Positions 6,707 through 14,621 of a stretch of 18,648 bases of DNA are shown here, piece after piece. The DNA lies in NCBI GenBank assembly GCA_049976205.1, contig JBMFIR010000028.1, positions 1 through 18,648 of the forward strand. Reading direction: 5' to 3'. The notes under the pieces are model-generated. The model ran no database searches. It had not been told where the DNA came from and saw only the letters and a list, made by a program, of their open reading frames with translations. Positions within the stretch are counted from its first letter, which is position 1, and each line of letters opens with the position of its first letter. A program made the position numbers and the translations under genes. This stretch comes from WYEN01 sp049976205 (GTDB lineage Archaea; Thermoproteota; Thermoprotei_A; Sulfolobales; AG1).

Positions 6707-7132
6707 CTAGATCTTTAAAAGTAGCGTCTCTGGTATATCATCTTTGAATATTACCGTTATCTTCGCACCTAAATCAGCTAATTCAGTGCTTATCGCATCA
6801 AGATCTTTTCTAATACTAGCTAGTTTAGCTATTTTCTGGTTGAGATCCTCTAAATACTTCTCGTAGTATCTTAGCTCAGCCTCTGGTGTAGGATTGATTG
6901 ATAATCTGAGTGACTTAAGATCTACCTCAGCAACTGCTTGAGAGATTTTTGACTCAACCCCTATTTTTGCTAATAAAGTCTGTATCTTCTTTTGATTCTC
7001 AGTTCTTCTTCTCAGCTCCTCAACATATCTTAGTACATCACCAAATACTTTTCTGTACTCAGTAAGTTTCCCATCTATGTAAGTAATTAATTCTTTAACA
7101 TTTGAAAACTCTCTAATCAATTCATATCCCAT
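6707..7132 (-). CDS. Hypothetical coiled-coil protein
   Basis: A 141-residue protein, rich in charged residues and without cysteine, membrane segment or signal peptide. Two helical regions are evident: residues about 10-62 (ELITYIDGKL, VLRYVEELRRR, KKIQTLLAKIG) and about 83-123 (AELRYYEKYLEDLNQKI, IRKDLDAIST) with heptad-like hydrophobic spacing. A proline-containing SINPTP turn at 78-83 separates them, suggesting a helical hairpin. A short beta-like tail, KITVIFKDDIP, follows. I do not recognise the family. It could be a structural or adaptor protein, and prefoldin-like proteins share this outline, but nothing specific supports that. The ATG has a well-placed TATA box, so it is probably a leaderless gene of its own, divergent from aglB. 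Confidence 0.65.
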   Translation of the reverse strand: MGYELIREFSNVKELITYIDGKLTEYRKVFGDVLRYVEELRRRTENQKKIQTLLAKIGVESKISQAVAEVDLKSLRLSINPTPEAELRYYEKYLEDLNQKIAKLASIRKDLDAISTELADLGAKITVIFKDDIPETLLLKI

Positions 7133-7149
7133 AATAATAAGTTATAATT

Positions 7150-7160
7150 AATTATAAAAA
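7150..7160 (-). promoter_or_regulatory. TATA box of the coiled-coil gene (leaderless spacing)
   Basis: TTTTTATAATT on the minus strand is centred about 24 bases before the ATG at 7132, within a very AT-rich tract. The spacing predicts transcription starting at the start codon, common in crenarchaea. Confidence 0.6.
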
Positions 7161-7237
7161 ATTATGGTCAAATCTCGTTTATTCCAATGATCATTCATCG
7201 AGATACACCATGGAAATATATTAAAATATTTCTTCTG

Positions 7238-7244
7238 TATATAT
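7238..7244 (+). promoter_or_regulatory. TATA box of aglB
   Basis: TATATAT is centred 25 bases before the ATG at 7266, which again predicts a leaderless transcript. An AAGGAG at 7247-7252 resembles a ribosome binding site but stands 13 bases from the ATG, further than usual. A second TTAAAATATTT at 7221-7231 is a possible alternative box giving a leader of about 14 bases that would include AAGGAG. Confidence 0.5.
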
Positions 7245-7265
7245 CTTAAGGAGTGCTGTTTTACA

Positions 7266-9530
7266 ATGTACCGTTCACGCAAAGAAACAAGTTCTCGAGG
7301 AGCGAGTAAGCTCAGGAGCAGATATATGGTGAGGCCTTCAGAGGATCAGTTAAAAAAATCTGTGAATATTGTGAGTCGCTGGATAATACTAATTCTTTTT
7401 ATAACAATATTCTCTCTAGGCCTGTACCTACGTACTCTACCTATTATCAATAGCGTCTCTCTAGGATATAAACCATATCTCGATGAGCTAGATCCCTACT
7501 CGAACTACTATGTAGTTAAGTACATGCTTAGGCATGGGCCACTATCTTTTTGGGAATTAAAGCCTCCTAATCCAGCGGCTACGATGTTTTGGTATCCATG
7601 GGGTAGAGATTTTACTACTACTGATGTACCTGGTATATATTACACAATATATTTCCTCTATCTACCGTTTTCTAGATCAATTGATTTAATGACTTTCATG
7701 AGTATCTTACCAATAGTTGCGTCAGCGATAGCTTTGATAGGGATCTATCTAGTCTCTAGAGAGATAACTGGGAGTGATGTCGCGTCAATAATTATCCTTG
7801 GTTTCGCAGCCACATTCTTCTTGGACAGAACTGTCGCTGGGTTCATAGTAAAGTACACCATAGCCATTATGGGAACGCCGATAACCATATATTTATTTAT
7901 TAAATCTCTGAAGACATTAGATAGAAAATACTTCATATTAACGGGACTTTTGATAGCTTATTTAGCATACTCCACAGGATTATACGTAGCAGTGTATGTT
8001 CCGATATATGCAACTATTTTATTGCTACCATTAGTTATAAGAAAAATAGAGGATCTAAACAAGCTAATTCTAGACACGATCTATATGAGTATCCCAGTAA
8101 TAATAGTTTTTATAGGGACACCGATCTATGGTTTATCGTATGTTGCAAAGAACCTAGGCGTCGTTCCACTAGGTGTAATACTAATGCTTGCTCTCTACAG
8201 AGCTATATATATGCAGTATCTAAAGAAAAAGGCTTTAGGTGTATATATTCTAACGATATTGGGCGTAGCGGTTGTTGGTTTATTAGCTATTAACTACGGT
8301 CTACTAGGACTATCTGGTAAAGCTGCACAAGCACTAGGTCTCTTTCATGTGCTCGGAACCTTATCATTCACTATCGCAGAGTATCAACCAACTAATCTAG
8401 GATACGTAGTAAATATCTACGGATCTGTTTTAGTTTTATCAATATTCTCTATACTATATAACATATACTTAGTTATTTCTAGGAGAGATCTAACTGCTTT
8501 CCTATTAACACTTCTCGGTGTAATCATGCTGTATGTTTTAATTAATTTAAGCTACTTCCTAAGCTTATCAGTTATTGTGATGTCAATGCTCTCAGCAAGT
8601 TTTATTGGTCAATTAGTTAAAACCTCTGTACCACTATTCACTAGATTAAGAAGATACTTTAGTTTCTCAGCTCTCATATCAGTTATATTACTCGTAGCAA
8701 TACTATTATCTCACGTCTATATTGTCTATAGCTATCATATACCTGCTTACAGAAGTCATTTACCAATGATAGTTACCTCAGGCATATCAATGACTCTACC
8801 ATCGGACTCGTGGATCAGAGCTATTGAGTGGATGAGGAATAACACAGATCCTGACTCAGTAATTGTTGCCTGGTGGGACTATGGATACTGGATAACTCCT
8901 CTTGGGCAGAGAGCATCTATAGCCGATGGATCAACTATTAACGGCACGCAAATAGGGCTCTTAGCAAAACTCCTAACAACAACTAATGAGAGTGTTGCAG
9001 TAGATATACTAACCAGAGACTTCAAACTAAAACCAAATAAAACTTATATCTTGGTGTATGATGCATTTATTGTTAATAGATACGGTGAGTACGTGTTTCC
9101 CCTGAATTGGGCGGATGCTGCCAAAGGCATCTCAGCAGTATTTAGAATAGCTGGTGTCAATATAGACTATGATATATACGGGAACAATACACCATCGATA
9201 TATACAGTAGGCTCAGGCCCCCAGAAATATGTTAAGGTTGTCAGAAACTACTACACGGGACAAATAAGAATAATTCCTAACTGGGCCTCTGATGAGGTGA
9301 GGAATACACTTCTCTACGGAATAATGATTGATGGAGTCACGAAATTATTCCCAGGTTATACTTTCTACTCTGATGATCCACAGTCAGGAGGCGTAGCAGT
9401 AGAACCACCCAAATTCCAGCACTTTGGATTAGCCGCCGTATTCCCATCTTATATACCACTATTCGGAAATTCTCCTAATTCATTCTATGAAGCCTATGTG
9501 ATAGTGTTTGTTTATCAATTCATTGGGTGA
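7266..9530 (+). CDS. aglB: Oligosaccharyltransferase catalytic subunit AglB (STT3 family)
   Basis: Single-subunit archaeal oligosaccharyltransferase that moves a lipid-linked glycan onto Asn in N-x-S/T sequons outside the cytoplasmic membrane. The 754 residues begin with a short basic cytoplasmic tail and a first helix at about 38-55. The first external loop follows with DELDPYSNYY at 73-82, whose DxD-like acidic residues bind the catalytic metal. About a dozen further membrane helices run to residue 490. The soluble C-terminal domain carries the diagnostic WWDYG at 536-540 and a DxxK element, Asp617-Ala-Ala-Lys620, which matches the DK motif used in sequon recognition. Size and motifs agree with compact crenarchaeal AglB. 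No other glycosylation (agl) gene lies nearby, apart from an unrelated-looking glycosyltransferase at 4780-5514. Its end overlaps the convergent pantoate kinase gene by 16 bases. Confidence 0.95.
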   Translation: MYRSRKETSSRGASKLRSRYMVRPSEDQLKKSVNIVSRWIILILFITIFSLGLYLRTLPIINSVSLGYKPYLDELDPYSNYYVVKYMLRHGPLSFWELKPPNPAATMFWYPWGRDFTTTDVPGIYYTIYFLYLPFSRSIDLMTFMSILPIVASAIALIGIYLVSREITGSDVASIIILGFAATFFLDRTVAGFIVKYTIAIMGTPITIYLFIKSLKTLDRKYFILTGLLIAYLAYSTGLYVAVYVPIYATILLLPLVIRKIEDLNKLILDTIYMSIPVIIVFIGTPIYGLSYVAKNLGVVPLGVILMLALYRAIYMQYLKKKALGVYILTILGVAVVGLLAINYGLLGLSGKAAQALGLFHVLGTLSFTIAEYQPTNLGYVVNIYGSVLVLSIFSILYNIYLVISRRDLTAFLLTLLGVIMLYVLINLSYFLSLSVIVMSMLSASFIGQLVKTSVPLFTRLRRYFSFSALISVILLVAILLSHVYIVYSYHIPAYRSHLPMIVTSGISMTLPSDSWIRAIEWMRNNTDPDSVIVAWWDYGYWITPLGQRASIADGSTINGTQIGLLAKLLTTTNESVAVDILTRDFKLKPNKTYILVYDAFIVNRYGEYVFPLNWADAAKGISAVFRIAGVNIDYDIYGNNTPSIYTVGSGPQKYVKVVRNYYTGQIRIIPNWASDEVRNTLLYGIMIDGVTKLFPGYTFYSDDPQSGGVAVEPPKFQHFGLAAVFPSYIPLFGNSPNSFYEAYVIVFVYQFIG

Positions 9531-10516
9531 CTCTTTATCTTTTTAAGATCAAAATACTTTCTTGTAATCTCTGAACAAATCTCTTTATCCAATATATTAA
9601 CTAGTGATTTCTTGAGTATTCTGAGAACCGCTATCTTCTCGATAGGAAGCGTATTTCTTATATCAGAGATCTTAAGAGATGAGTCGTTTATATGACCAAT
9701 TATAATTAGTGATTTTTTAACAAAGAAACCTATTATATCTCCTGATGTGAATTGTTCCCTAAGAATCAAATTTATTTTCTCCTCTATATCTCTATTCAAA
9801 AAACCTATCTCCTTAGAAAACTTATTCGAGATCTCGAAGAACCTCTCGATAGATGGTTCATCTAAGAAGTAATAATAGAGTCTATCAAATAACTTTGCTA
9901 AATCACTACTATACGTTGCCAACATATTAGGTGTATAGATTCTTCGAGGTAACACAAATACTGTGATCAACAGATCCTTATTAACATCTATATTAATCAG
10001 ATCACCAAAGCATGGTGGCCCAGGTTTTTTTCTAACCTCAATTCCGTACCCTATCAATTCAGATATCACATCACCTAAACCGGTTTTGAGAGAAACCTCT
10101 AGTTCATGACCTACTAGACCCGCGAAAATAATTCTAGTTATATGGTCTTGTAAAAATCTTCGAGAAACACTATAGCCAATAGCCACGGAGATATTGGCGC
10201 TTAAACCAGCGCCTGCTCCTAGAGGGATCTCCTGATATACCTCTATAAAATCTTGCAATCCATAGATTTCTCTAGCTAATTTTACATGATTTATCTCATA
10301 ACATATCCCGTTGATCTTTAGGAAACACTCCCCACTTTCTTTTAAGAATATTTTTGTTAGTGGCTCTAGAACTAGTCCAATACCTAAGCTACCAGTCTCT
10401 AAATAGCTGTCTCCATAGACAGGTTTCCATAAGCCACTTATATGAAGAGGTAATTTTATTTCCTCCAATAACAGATCTGACCAATATAATAGAGTTAATT
10501 TAGAACATATAAGCAT
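9515..10516 (-). CDS. Pantoate kinase (archaeal CoA biosynthesis, GHMP family)
   Basis: GHMP kinase that phosphorylates pantoate to 4-phosphopantoate, the archaeal replacement for pantothenate kinase chemistry. The N-terminal block LPLHISGLW and GSLGIGLVLEPL matches the PxHITGFF / GSxGxG pattern of archaeal pantoate kinase. The ATP loop is IPLGAGAGLSANIS at 97-110. A KTGLGDVISE stretch and the later PGPPCFGDL segment also fit. The neighbour across a 32-base gap is phosphopantothenate synthetase, the next enzyme in the pathway, which makes the call firm. The start is uncertain: ATG 10516 gives about 16 extra residues before the conserved block, whereas family members usually begin only about eight residues before PxHI. 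A TTG at 10466-10468 would give that shorter form. Confidence 0.88.
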   Translation of the reverse strand: MLICSKLTLLYWSDLLLEEIKLPLHISGLWKPVYGDSYLETGSLGIGLVLEPLTKIFLKESGECFLKINGICYEINHVKLAREIYGLQDFIEVYQEIPLGAGAGLSANISVAIGYSVSRRFLQDHITRIIFAGLVGHELEVSLKTGLGDVISELIGYGIEVRKKPGPPCFGDLINIDVNKDLLITVFVLPRRIYTPNMLATYSSDLAKLFDRLYYYFLDEPSIERFFEISNKFSKEIGFLNRDIEEKINLILREQFTSGDIIGFFVKKSLIIIGHINDSSLKISDIRNTLPIEKIAVLRILKKSLVNILDKEICSEITRKYFDLKKIKSHPMN

Positions 10517-10539
10517 ATTCTTTAGAAAAAATATTTATC

Positions 10540-10544
10540 GGGAG
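10540..10544 (+). promoter_or_regulatory. Ribosome binding site of phosphopantothenate synthetase
   Basis: GGGAG (in CGGGAGAATAATG) ends four bases before the ATG at 10549. The AT-rich TTTAGAAAAAATATTTAT at 10521-10538 just upstream is the only place in the divergent gap for TATA elements of both CoA genes. Confidence 0.45.
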
Positions 10545-10548
10545 AATA

Positions 10549-11343
10549 ATGCTGGATTCTAGACATCCTAGGTATCTCTCTATTCTCTATCGAGAAAAAA
10601 TTGTTGAGGCTATGGAGAACGGAATAGTCGTTCCACAAGGATTAATAGCTCACGGCAGAGGTGAATGTTTTGATTACTTAATTGGTGAATGCACAACTTA
10701 TTTTGCATATGAAGCGATTCAAGCTGCTGCAGCAGCATTTATACTAGCTAAACACCCAGTAATATCAGTTAATGGGAACACAGCTGCGTTGGTCGCTAGA
10801 GATATTGTTGAGTTGGCTAATGAAGCAAATGCCTTAATAGAAGTCAATTTATTCTATAGAACTCTAGAGAGATCGCGAAAAATTGCTGAGATACTCAAGA
10901 GAGCGGGTGCTGAAAAAGTGCTTGGACTAGAAGATGCTACAGCAACTATTCCAGAGATACATAGTGAACGTAGAAGAGTAAGTCCAGAGGGAATATTAAT
11001 AGCCGACGTAGTCTTTGTTCCACTTGAGGATGGTGATAGAACAGAGGCTCTTAGAAAGCTAGGTAAAACAGTTATTGCAGTGGATCTAAATCCTCTCTCA
11101 AGAACAGCCAGAGCCGCCACGATAACTATAGTTGATAATATAGTCAGAGCATTACCTCTACTAGTGAAAGAAGTAAGAAGACTTAGAACTCTGGAGAACT
11201 CTATGAAAGTAGCGAAAGAGATCTTAGGCTCCTACGACAATAATAAGATCTTGTCAAAAGCACTATTACATATTAAAGAGAGACTCGAGATAATCGCTAG
11301 AGGAGGAGGGGAGAGAATTAACTGTATTGAGCCGAATCGATGA
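10549..11343 (+). CDS. 4-phosphopantoate--beta-alanine ligase (phosphopantothenate synthetase)
   Basis: ATP-dependent cytoplasmic ligase that joins 4-phosphopantoate and beta-alanine to 4'-phosphopantothenate in archaeal CoA synthesis. The 264 residues have the family length and conserved blocks: HPRYLSILYREKIVE near the start, PQGLIAHGRGECFDYLIGE at 29-47, the nucleotide-binding SVNGNTAAL at 73-81, VPLEDGDRTEALRKLGK at 157-173, and VIAVDLNPLSRTARAA at 175-190. It lies head-to-head with pantoate kinase, so two consecutive steps are encoded divergently from one short control region. Downstream genes follow in the same direction with short gaps, so it may head a longer transcript that includes the DUF61 protein, a regulator, THEP1 and Trm1. 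Confidence 0.93.
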   Translation: MLDSRHPRYLSILYREKIVEAMENGIVVPQGLIAHGRGECFDYLIGECTTYFAYEAIQAAAAAFILAKHPVISVNGNTAALVARDIVELANEANALIEVNLFYRTLERSRKIAEILKRAGAEKVLGLEDATATIPEIHSERRRVSPEGILIADVVFVPLEDGDRTEALRKLGKTVIAVDLNPLSRTARAATITIVDNIVRALPLLVKEVRRLRTLENSMKVAKEILGSYDNNKILSKALLHIKERLEIIARGGGERINCIEPNR

Positions 11344-11375
11344 TACTATTATTACATTTTAGAAAATTATGATAT

Positions 11376-11381
11376 GGTGAT
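11376..11381 (+). promoter_or_regulatory. Ribosome-binding-like GGTGAT before the DUF61 gene
   Basis: GGTGAT pairs with the AUCACC end of archaeal 16S rRNA. It lies three bases before an in-frame ATA at 11385 and overlaps an out-of-frame ATG at 11374 that reads only four codons before TAA. Confidence 0.4.
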
Positions 11382-11384
11382 AGT

Positions 11385-11861
11385 ATAAGTACTGATGAAA
11401 TATCAAGATACACAAGATACTATAAATACATAATCGATAAGATAAGCTCTCAATATCCAGTAGAGAAAAAGAGCATCGCAACTTTATTAAGAGAGGAGTA
11501 TCCATCAATAAAATTAAGAGATGGATCAATCCATATGTTTTCGAGAGACGATGTAAGAAATTTTCTTGATGTATTAGATGATGAAATAAGTAATAGATCC
11601 CTGCTACCCATTGTTATTGGTAAAATATCTGGAACCTCGTTATATAAGATAATTGACTGCAATAAGGATTACGTAAATCTCTTGAGAAAATTAATTGAGA
11701 AAAAAATCATTACGGAAGACACTGTTGATATAGGTGAGTGTTTGTTAAGATATGATGCTGTTAAGACTCTTTTAAAGAAATTTAATAGTTTAATAATATT
11801 AACTATTATACAAGATTCATATATTGGTTGGGATATAAGCAGTGAAAGAGAAGTCCTATAG
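11385..11861 (+). CDS. DUF61 family protein with no canonical start codon at its expected N-terminus
   Basis: Archaeal conserved protein of unknown function. The pattern YPVEKKSIATLLREEYPSIK, then LRDGSIHMFSRDDVRNF and NRSLLPIVIG, matches DUF61, whose members carry PRxRKSLxELL, a DGSxHxF box and an LPI strand. It ends with LLRYDAVKTLLKKFNSLII, where relatives have a basic, threonine-rich tail. The first ATG in frame, at 11535, falls inside the conserved DGSxHMF box and would delete about 50 conserved residues. The frame is open back to a TGA at 11370-11372 but has no ATG, GTG or TTG in that stretch. Candidate explanations are an ATA start at 11385 next to GGTGAT, or a one-base error after ATG 11374. 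The coordinate given is that inferred ATA. The 3' end overlaps the next gene by 20 bases. Confidence 0.72.
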   Translation: MSTDEISRYTRYYKYIIDKISSQYPVEKKSIATLLREEYPSIKLRDGSIHMFSRDDVRNFLDVLDDEISNRSLLPIVIGKISGTSLYKIIDCNKDYVNLLRKLIEKKIITEDTVDIGECLLRYDAVKTLLKKFNSLIILTIIQDSYIGWDISSEREVL

Positions 11862-12834
11862 AGACGTTAAAAGAAGCATGGATCTGGATGAGAATGAGTC
11901 TAGAATCTCTGAGATAAAAAATATTTTAGAAAGAAAAGGCTATGGAATTGTTGTTCTGAAATATCCCTCTCAGAGAAGATCTGTTGATATAGTTGTTGAC
12001 AAAAAAGCTCTTATTAAGATCTCTGGAGATTCACTAGATATAAGAGATGAAGAGTATCATGATTTATTAGCTAGCGGAGCACTACTAGGTCTATCATCAC
12101 TAGTGGTCTCCGAGAGAATTGAGGGGGAGAAGGTTGAGCCTGGTATAATATTCGAGAAGAAAGGTGTTTCAGTTGTTGATACAGAAACTTTCTTAGGCTA
12201 TGTTGGTGGGGAGAAGATCTTCATATATCAATGGAGAGGATCTTTCTATGTTAAGATTGATGGCGAGAGACTAAGAAGAGAGCGAGAGAAGAAAGGTATG
12301 AGCATAGGTGAGGTTGCTGAGAGGATTGGTGTCAGTAGAAAAACTATTTATGAGTATGAGAGAGGTTTAATGGATCCTGATATAGATCATGCTGAGAAAT
12401 TAATAGAGATCTTGGGAGAAGAGATTATTGGTGAAATAGATCTCTTTACCGAGAGATTATATAATATAGATAAAGAGAAACTATTAAAGAAATTAATGAT
12501 GATATCATCTCGAGAAGATAAAATAGTTAAAAGAATAATAGAGAGAGGAGCTAGCGCAATTAAGACACGTAGAACAGCACCGGATATAATTGGTGTCTTC
12601 AGAAATAATCTCTTTACAATAACAAAGATCTCTTCTCATGAAATTAATAATGCAGAGACAATAACAAAGATCTCTGATGCGCTCAAATTCTCCAGATACA
12701 CTGGCTGTAAGCCTTATATAGTCGCAGATATTCAAGGAGATATTAGTGTAGATGAAGTTAACAGACTTTCTGAAGTAGAGGTCGTGGATATAAAGAGCAT
12801 AGAAAAATATATTTTATCGGATCTATCGAGATAA
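11842..12834 (+). CDS. COG1395-type archaeal HTH transcriptional regulator
   Basis: Conserved archaeal regulator with a helix-turn-helix in the middle of the chain. Residues 1-135 form an alpha/beta region (YGIVVLKYPSQRRSVDIVVD, ALLGLSSLVVSERI, GVSVVDTETFLGYV) that recalls restriction-endonuclease-like folds and is typical of this family. Residues about 143-195 form a Cro/XRE HTH (RLRREREKKGMSIGEVAE, RIGVSRKTIYEYERG). The C-terminal part, 245-330, repeats the first fold (PDIIGVFRNNLFTITKIS, PYIVADIQG). The GTG start at 11842 overlaps the DUF61 gene by 20 bases; ATG 11878 is an alternative, 12 residues shorter and still before the conserved region. DNA targets are unknown. Its place beside CoA, NTPase and tRNA-modification genes does not reveal a specific regulon. 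Confidence 0.82.
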   Translation: MKEKSYRDVKRSMDLDENESRISEIKNILERKGYGIVVLKYPSQRRSVDIVVDKKALIKISGDSLDIRDEEYHDLLASGALLGLSSLVVSERIEGEKVEPGIIFEKKGVSVVDTETFLGYVGGEKIFIYQWRGSFYVKIDGERLRREREKKGMSIGEVAERIGVSRKTIYEYERGLMDPDIDHAEKLIEILGEEIIGEIDLFTERLYNIDKEKLLKKLMMISSREDKIVKRIIERGASAIKTRRTAPDIIGVFRNNLFTITKISSHEINNAETITKISDALKFSRYTGCKPYIVADIQGDISVDEVNRLSEVEVVDIKSIEKYILSDLSR

Positions 12835-12842
12835 GATCTTTT

Positions 12843-12848
12843 AAGGAG
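12843..12848 (+). promoter_or_regulatory. Ribosome binding site of the THEP1 gene
   Basis: AAGGAG stands six bases before the ATG at 12855 in the 20-base gap after the regulator gene, indicating internal translation initiation within a shared transcript. Confidence 0.65.
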
Positions 12849-12854
12849 TCTCTT

Positions 12855-13391
12855 ATGAAGATATTTATTTCAGGTAGACCTGGTGTCGGGAAAACAACTG
12901 TATTCATGAAAACAATAGATCTATTAAAGAAAGAAAATGTAGAGATAGTAGGATTCTATTGCCCAGAGGTCAGAGAAAGAGGCATGAGAATAGGTTTTAA
13001 AATAATAGATATGGTAGATGGAGAAGAGAGATGGTTAGCGCTGGTAAAAGATCTTAGGAGAGGATCCTGTGAAAAAACAGTTGGTAAGTATTGTTTAGTT
13101 GAAGAAGAGGCTTCTCAGATAGCCAGAAAATTAATGAGTAAAATAAATAAGGCTTCTTTAATCGCTATTGATGAAGTAGGTCCTATGGAACTTAAAATAG
13201 AGGATTTAAGAAGATTCATTGAGTACTCCTTATCTCTCGAGAGACCAGGTCTCTATGTTGTTCACGAGAGAATAGTTCATGACCTTGCTAGAAAATATAG
13301 AGTAAATGATATATTCATAATCAATGAATCTAATAGATCATATATAGCTGAGGAGATATATAAAAAAATAATGATGTATATTAGGAAGTAG
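12855..13391 (+). CDS. Nucleoside-triphosphatase, THEP1 family
   Basis: P-loop NTPase of 178 residues, the family's usual length. Walker A is GRPGVGKTT at 7-15 and Walker B is LIAIDEVGPMEL at 102-113 with Asp106 and Glu107. The THEP1 hallmarks FYCPEVRERGMRIGFKIID at 34-52 and VGKYCLVEEE at 76-85 are present. Family members hydrolyse ATP, GTP and other NTPs slowly, and the biological role is not established; a link to RNA or nucleotide metabolism is usually proposed. It lies two bases upstream of trm1 and 20 bases after a regulator, so it is almost certainly cotranscribed with both. Confidence 0.92.
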   Translation: MKIFISGRPGVGKTTVFMKTIDLLKKENVEIVGFYCPEVRERGMRIGFKIIDMVDGEERWLALVKDLRRGSCEKTVGKYCLVEEEASQIARKLMSKINKASLIAIDEVGPMELKIEDLRRFIEYSLSLERPGLYVVHERIVHDLARKYRVNDIFIINESNRSYIAEEIYKKIMMYIRK

Positions 13392-13393
13392 TA

Positions 13394-14620
13394 ATGCTGA
13401 TAAATAATATATGTCCTGAATGGGCAGAAATAGTAAAAGAAGGCTTGGCCAAGATCTGTGCTCCTAAAAAAGATCTTTTCTTAAGAAAAGACGGTATCTA
13501 CGAACCTGCATGGGCACCAGTATTCTATAACCCTGTTATGTCAATGAATAGAGACTTCACTATATTAGCGATAAATGTTTTATCAAGATCCTTTAATATT
13601 AAGAGCGCATCAGATCTAATGGCTGCGACAGGTGTCAGAGGAGTCAGAATATCTCTTGAGTGCTCCTCGGTTAACGAAGTTTATATGAATGATATTGATC
13701 CTAGGGCTTGCAGAGTTATAGAGAGTAATGCGAAGATCAATAATATACTTCATAAGACGAGATTATATTGTGAAGATTTTCACGTATTATCGAGGTCCTT
13801 AGTTAAGTCAGGTGTCAAAATAGATTTTAATGATATTGATCCTTATGGATCCCCTGCCCCATATGTTTCTTCAGCTATTGATCTAACTAAGAGAAACAGA
13901 TTTATTAGTTTCACAGCCACTGACATAGGATCTTTAGTAGGCACATATCCTCACAAAACCTTGAAGAGATATGGATCATATGTTACTAGAACTGATTTCA
14001 GTAAAGAGGTAGGGTTAAGAGTATTATTAGGATACATTGCTAGGGTATCGGCCGAGAAGAATTATGGTATAAAGCCTATAATCTCATATTATTCTGATCA
14101 TTACTACAAGACTGTTATAACAATAAATAAAGGATCTACGGATGCCATAAACTCACTTGAAAAAATAGGTTTCTATAGATACTGTGATAAATGCGGCTAT
14201 AGAGAAACGATATCCTATCAAGAATTCATAGGTTTAGGTTATAGTAATAATTGCCCCATATGCGGATCTAAAATGATCTCTATAGGGCCACTATGGCTAA
14301 GTGAGTTGTGGGATAAAGAATTCGTGCATAGATCTATTGAATACATAGATTCTCGCAATACTCTCGAAAATAAAAGAAGGATAAAGAATATTTTATTAAG
14401 GATCTCTAATGAAGCTGATGTTGAGACCCCTTATTATTATTCAGTAGATTACGTAGCTTCGCGTATGAAGCTTCATTCTCCACCTCTAAAAAAATTAATT
14501 GAGTGCTTAAGTTCGATTGGGTATAGTGCTAAAAGAACTCATCTAGATCCTAAGGGTATAAGAACAAATGCTGATTATAAAGATCTTATTGAGTGTATAA
14601 AGATCTCTTCCCAGAAATAA
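13394..14620 (+). CDS. trm1: tRNA (guanine26-N2)-dimethyltransferase Trm1
   Basis: SAM-dependent enzyme that makes N2,N2-dimethylguanosine at tRNA position 26, a modification that stabilises the D-arm/anticodon hinge in thermophiles. The 408 residues show the N-terminal EPAWAPVFYNPVMSMNRD block (37-54), the SAM-binding segment DLMAATGVRGVRI (74-86), the catalytic NDIDPYGSPAPY (146-157), TATDIGSLVGTYPH (174-187) and a C-terminal zinc-binding set CDKC...CPIC with Cys264, 267, 287 and 290. A helical RNA-binding tail follows. Length and motif order match archaeal Trm1. Its end is one base from the stop of the convergent radical SAM gene. Confidence 0.95.
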   Translation: MLINNICPEWAEIVKEGLAKICAPKKDLFLRKDGIYEPAWAPVFYNPVMSMNRDFTILAINVLSRSFNIKSASDLMAATGVRGVRISLECSSVNEVYMNDIDPRACRVIESNAKINNILHKTRLYCEDFHVLSRSLVKSGVKIDFNDIDPYGSPAPYVSSAIDLTKRNRFISFTATDIGSLVGTYPHKTLKRYGSYVTRTDFSKEVGLRVLLGYIARVSAEKNYGIKPIISYYSDHYYKTVITINKGSTDAINSLEKIGFYRYCDKCGYRETISYQEFIGLGYSNNCPICGSKMISIGPLWLSELWDKEFVHRSIEYIDSRNTLENKRRIKNILLRISNEADVETPYYYSVDYVASRMKLHSPPLKKLIECLSSIGYSAKRTHLDPKGIRTNADYKDLIECIKISSQK

Positions 14621-14621
14621 A

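Noticed and set aside
10854..11120. Minus-strand open frame inside the phosphopantothenate synthetase gene
   Set aside because: It is antisense to well conserved catalytic blocks and has no promoter or ribosome binding site of note.
11874..12834. Restriction-modification or defence system built around the HTH protein
   Set aside because: The HTH protein has the domain order of the housekeeping COG1395 family, and no methyltransferase with DNA motifs or nuclease lies next to it; the adjacent methyltransferase is tRNA-specific Trm1.
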